From: Desulfobacteraceae bacterium
GTDB lineage: Bacteria; Desulfobacterota; Desulfobacteria; Desulfobacterales; Desulfosalsimonadaceae
Direction of reading: 5' to 3'
Length of the DNA: 7,682 bases
Assembly: GCA_003551985.1 (NCBI GenBank)
Contig: PUOB01000199.1
Coordinates: 1-7,682, forward strand
Shown here: piece after piece, positions 6,779 through 7,682 of the stretch
How the letters are laid out: each line of letters begins with the position of its first letter
Numbering within the stretch: the first letter of the stretch is position 1
Notes under the pieces: generated by a model
The model's input: the letters and a program-made list of their open reading frames with translations, nothing else
Told to the model about the DNA's origin: nothing
The model's database searches: none
Made by a program: the position numbers and the translations under genes

Positions 6779-6788
6779 TCATCCTTGA
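6779..6788 (+). repeat. Left copy of the 10-base direct repeat flanking copy B (putative target duplication)
   Basis: TCATCCTTGA occurs here and again at 6937-6946, exactly bounding a 148-base segment that contains copy B. Exact flanking repeats of this kind are what a target-site duplication leaves. Caution: its last four bases (TTGA) are also found next to the matching terminus of copy A, so the duplication could be as short as 6 bases. Confidence 0.5.
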
Positions 6789-6910
6789 CGACTTCGTAAA
6801 AAGGCCAATATCTGCGTTACGCGCAATTTTCGAAGAATATCACGTACACTAAGTACGCTCAATTCTTCAAAAATCGCGCAAGCCTTGATCTTGGCTTTTT
6901 TACAAAGTCG
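6789..6910 (+). repeat. Palindromic intergenic element, copy B (intact inverted repeat)
   Basis: A 122-base imperfect palindrome centred near 6850 (CGTAC 6843-6847 facing GTACG 6853-6857). The arms run CGACTTCGTAAAAAGG (6789 on) and the reverse complement of CTTTTTTACAAAGTCG (ending 6910). Over about 58 aligned arm positions roughly 44 match, with one gap. Each strand would form a long hairpin with A-run and T-run borders (AAAAAGGCC... and ...GGCTTTTTT), so it could act as a bidirectional terminator. Its left half (6785-6850) matches copy A on the opposite strand at 64 of 66 bases. An added segment (6911-6936) repeats the terminal motif as CGACTTTTTACAAGAC. The element covers the stop codon of the glycosylase-like gene (6902-6900). 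No protein is encoded. Confidence 0.85.
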
Positions 6911-7676
6911 CCTGATCGCGACTTTTTACAAGACTATCATCCTTGAGTAAGTTATCGAGGGCCTTCATAACCGCCTGCATATCCTGCCAGACATGACGCT
7001 TGGCCGAGGGATGCGTCAACAGATGCGCCGGTTCGTACGTGGGCATGACGGGAATGCCCTCATGGGCGTGGAACCTGCCCCGAACCCGGGAGAAGGGCTC
7101 ATCCACCCCAAGAAACGTCCGGGCCGCCGACTCGCCCAAAACACAAATCAATTCCGGCCTGACAGCCTGTATCTGCCGGACGAGGTGGTGCCTGCAGGCC
7201 TTTGCCTCCCACCGACCGGGAAGCCGGTCGTCCACAGGAAGGCACTTGACAACGTGGCTGATAAAAACCCGGTTCCGGTCGAGCTTCATTGCTTCTATTA
7301 TGCGCGTCAGCATTTCTCCCGCATTGCCGGTATAGGGCCGGCCGGTTTCCTCATCACCGGCCTCGGGCATAAAGCCGATAAACATCACCCGCGCCTGCTG
7401 CGGCCCCTCCCCGAAAACGGATCCCTTCCTGTTTTCGGCAAGCCTGCACCGGTTACAGGTTGAAAAACCCTCAAACACCGCCGAGAGGTCATTGCCCATG
7501 GGTTTTGAGGCCGGGGGGGCAGGCCCGGCGGACCGGTCACGTCGTTCCCAGGAGCGGATAATATCAAGGCTTTTTTCCGTCAGATCAAGGCCGCGGCTCC
7601 CTGCGGCCGCCAGAAAGCGCAGATGCTTCTGAATTTCGCAGACAAGGACGTCAAATTCGGATTTGCGGGTTTTCAT
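6900..7676 (-). CDS. Uracil-DNA glycosylase-like protein (family 4 type, Fe-S), with altered catalytic motifs
   Basis: A 258-residue member of the uracil-DNA glycosylase superfamily closest in pattern to family 4, which removes uracil from DNA in base excision repair. Four cysteines in family-4 spacing (C74 and C77 in CNRC; C145 in KCLP; C161 in ACRHH) should bind a 4Fe-4S cluster. GRPYTGNAGEML (112-123), LGESAARTFLG (180-190) and RVRGRFH (197-203) are recognisable. The usual motif GEAPG reads GFMPE (101-105), and the usual TYHPA motif reads TYEPA (213-217, E215 for His), so catalysis may differ or be lost. Residues 1-70 form a poorly conserved N-terminal region. The C-terminal 11 residues (248-258) are encoded by a repeat-element insertion. 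ATG 7676 is 6 bases from the window edge with no visible upstream stop, so the true start could lie outside. Confidence 0.8.
   Translation of the reverse strand: MKTRKSEFDVLVCEIQKHLRFLAAAGSRGLDLTEKSLDIIRSWERRDRSAGPAPPASKPMGNDLSAVFEGFSTCNRCRLAENRKGSVFGEGPQQARVMFIGFMPEAGDEETGRPYTGNAGEMLTRIIEAMKLDRNRVFISHVVKCLPVDDRLPGRWEAKACRHHLVRQIQAVRPELICVLGESAARTFLGVDEPFSRVRGRFHAHEGIPVMPTYEPAHLLTHPSAKRHVWQDMQAVMKALDNLLKDDSLVKSRDQATL
6937..6946 (+). repeat. Right copy of the 10-base direct repeat, inside the glycosylase-like gene
   Basis: An identical TCATCCTTGA, here lying in codons for LKDD of the glycosylase-like protein. Joining this copy directly to the bases left of 6779 gives AAG GAT GAC TGA on the minus strand, an in-frame stop. 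Confidence 0.5.
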
Positions 7677-7682
7677 GATTGA

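Noticed and set aside
363..6910. Palindromic repeats as a CRISPR array or origin
   Set aside because: The copies are 6 kb apart, with no regular spacing, spacers, cas genes, DnaA-box cluster or replication genes.
1..7682. tRNA, rRNA or a recognised riboswitch
   Set aside because: I found no cloverleaf-forming CCA-end pattern or familiar riboswitch core in the intergenic stretches, which are short and mostly explained by repeats.

Overview
This 7.7 kb window is a bacterial chromosomal segment in which every supported gene lies on the minus strand, so transcription runs from the right end of the window to the left. Gene content and order (xerC-type recombinase, hslV, hslU, argB, argD, argF) match what is known for Desulfobacterota (former Deltaproteobacteria, e.g. 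Geobacter and relatives). Moderately high GC and abundant short palindromic repeats would fit a sulfate-reducing Desulfobacterota lineage. The phylum is an inference from gene order and protein flavour; the genus cannot be read from the sequence.

Layout in the direction of transcription: (1) 7676-6900, an uracil-DNA glycosylase-like Fe-S protein with altered catalytic motifs, whose 3' end runs into a palindromic repeat. (2) 6899-6606, a 294-base intergenic stretch holding that repeat (copy B), a good sigma70-like promoter and a GC hairpin in the leader of the next gene. (3) 6605-6279, a small Rho-N-domain basic protein; 6259-5684, a HAD-like phosphatase; 5648-4671, a XerC-like recombinase. 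(4) 4653-4105 and 4038-2623, hslV and hslU, the two subunits of the HslVU (ClpQY) protease. (5) 2587-1712 argB, 1702-512 argD, then a 222-base gap holding repeat copy A, then 289-1, the start of argF, which leaves the window.

The genes from 6605 leftward are tightly packed (one-base overlap to 66-base gaps, up to the argD-argF gap) and could form one long transcript. They cover chromosome dimer resolution or recombination, ATP-dependent proteolysis, and consecutive arginine-pathway steps (acetylglutamate kinase, acetylornithine aminotransferase, ornithine carbamoyltransferase).

I see no defence system, phage, CRISPR array or RNA gene. The unusual part is the repeat content. Two copies of an ERIC/MITE-like inverted-repeat element (about 120-150 bp, 64 of 66 bases identical over the shared half) sit in opposite orientations. 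A second, 20-bp palindrome family is present twice, once nested inside copy A and once carrying the stop codon of hslU. Copy B is flanked by a 10-base direct repeat, and removing the element would restore a stop codon at a natural-looking end of the glycosylase gene.
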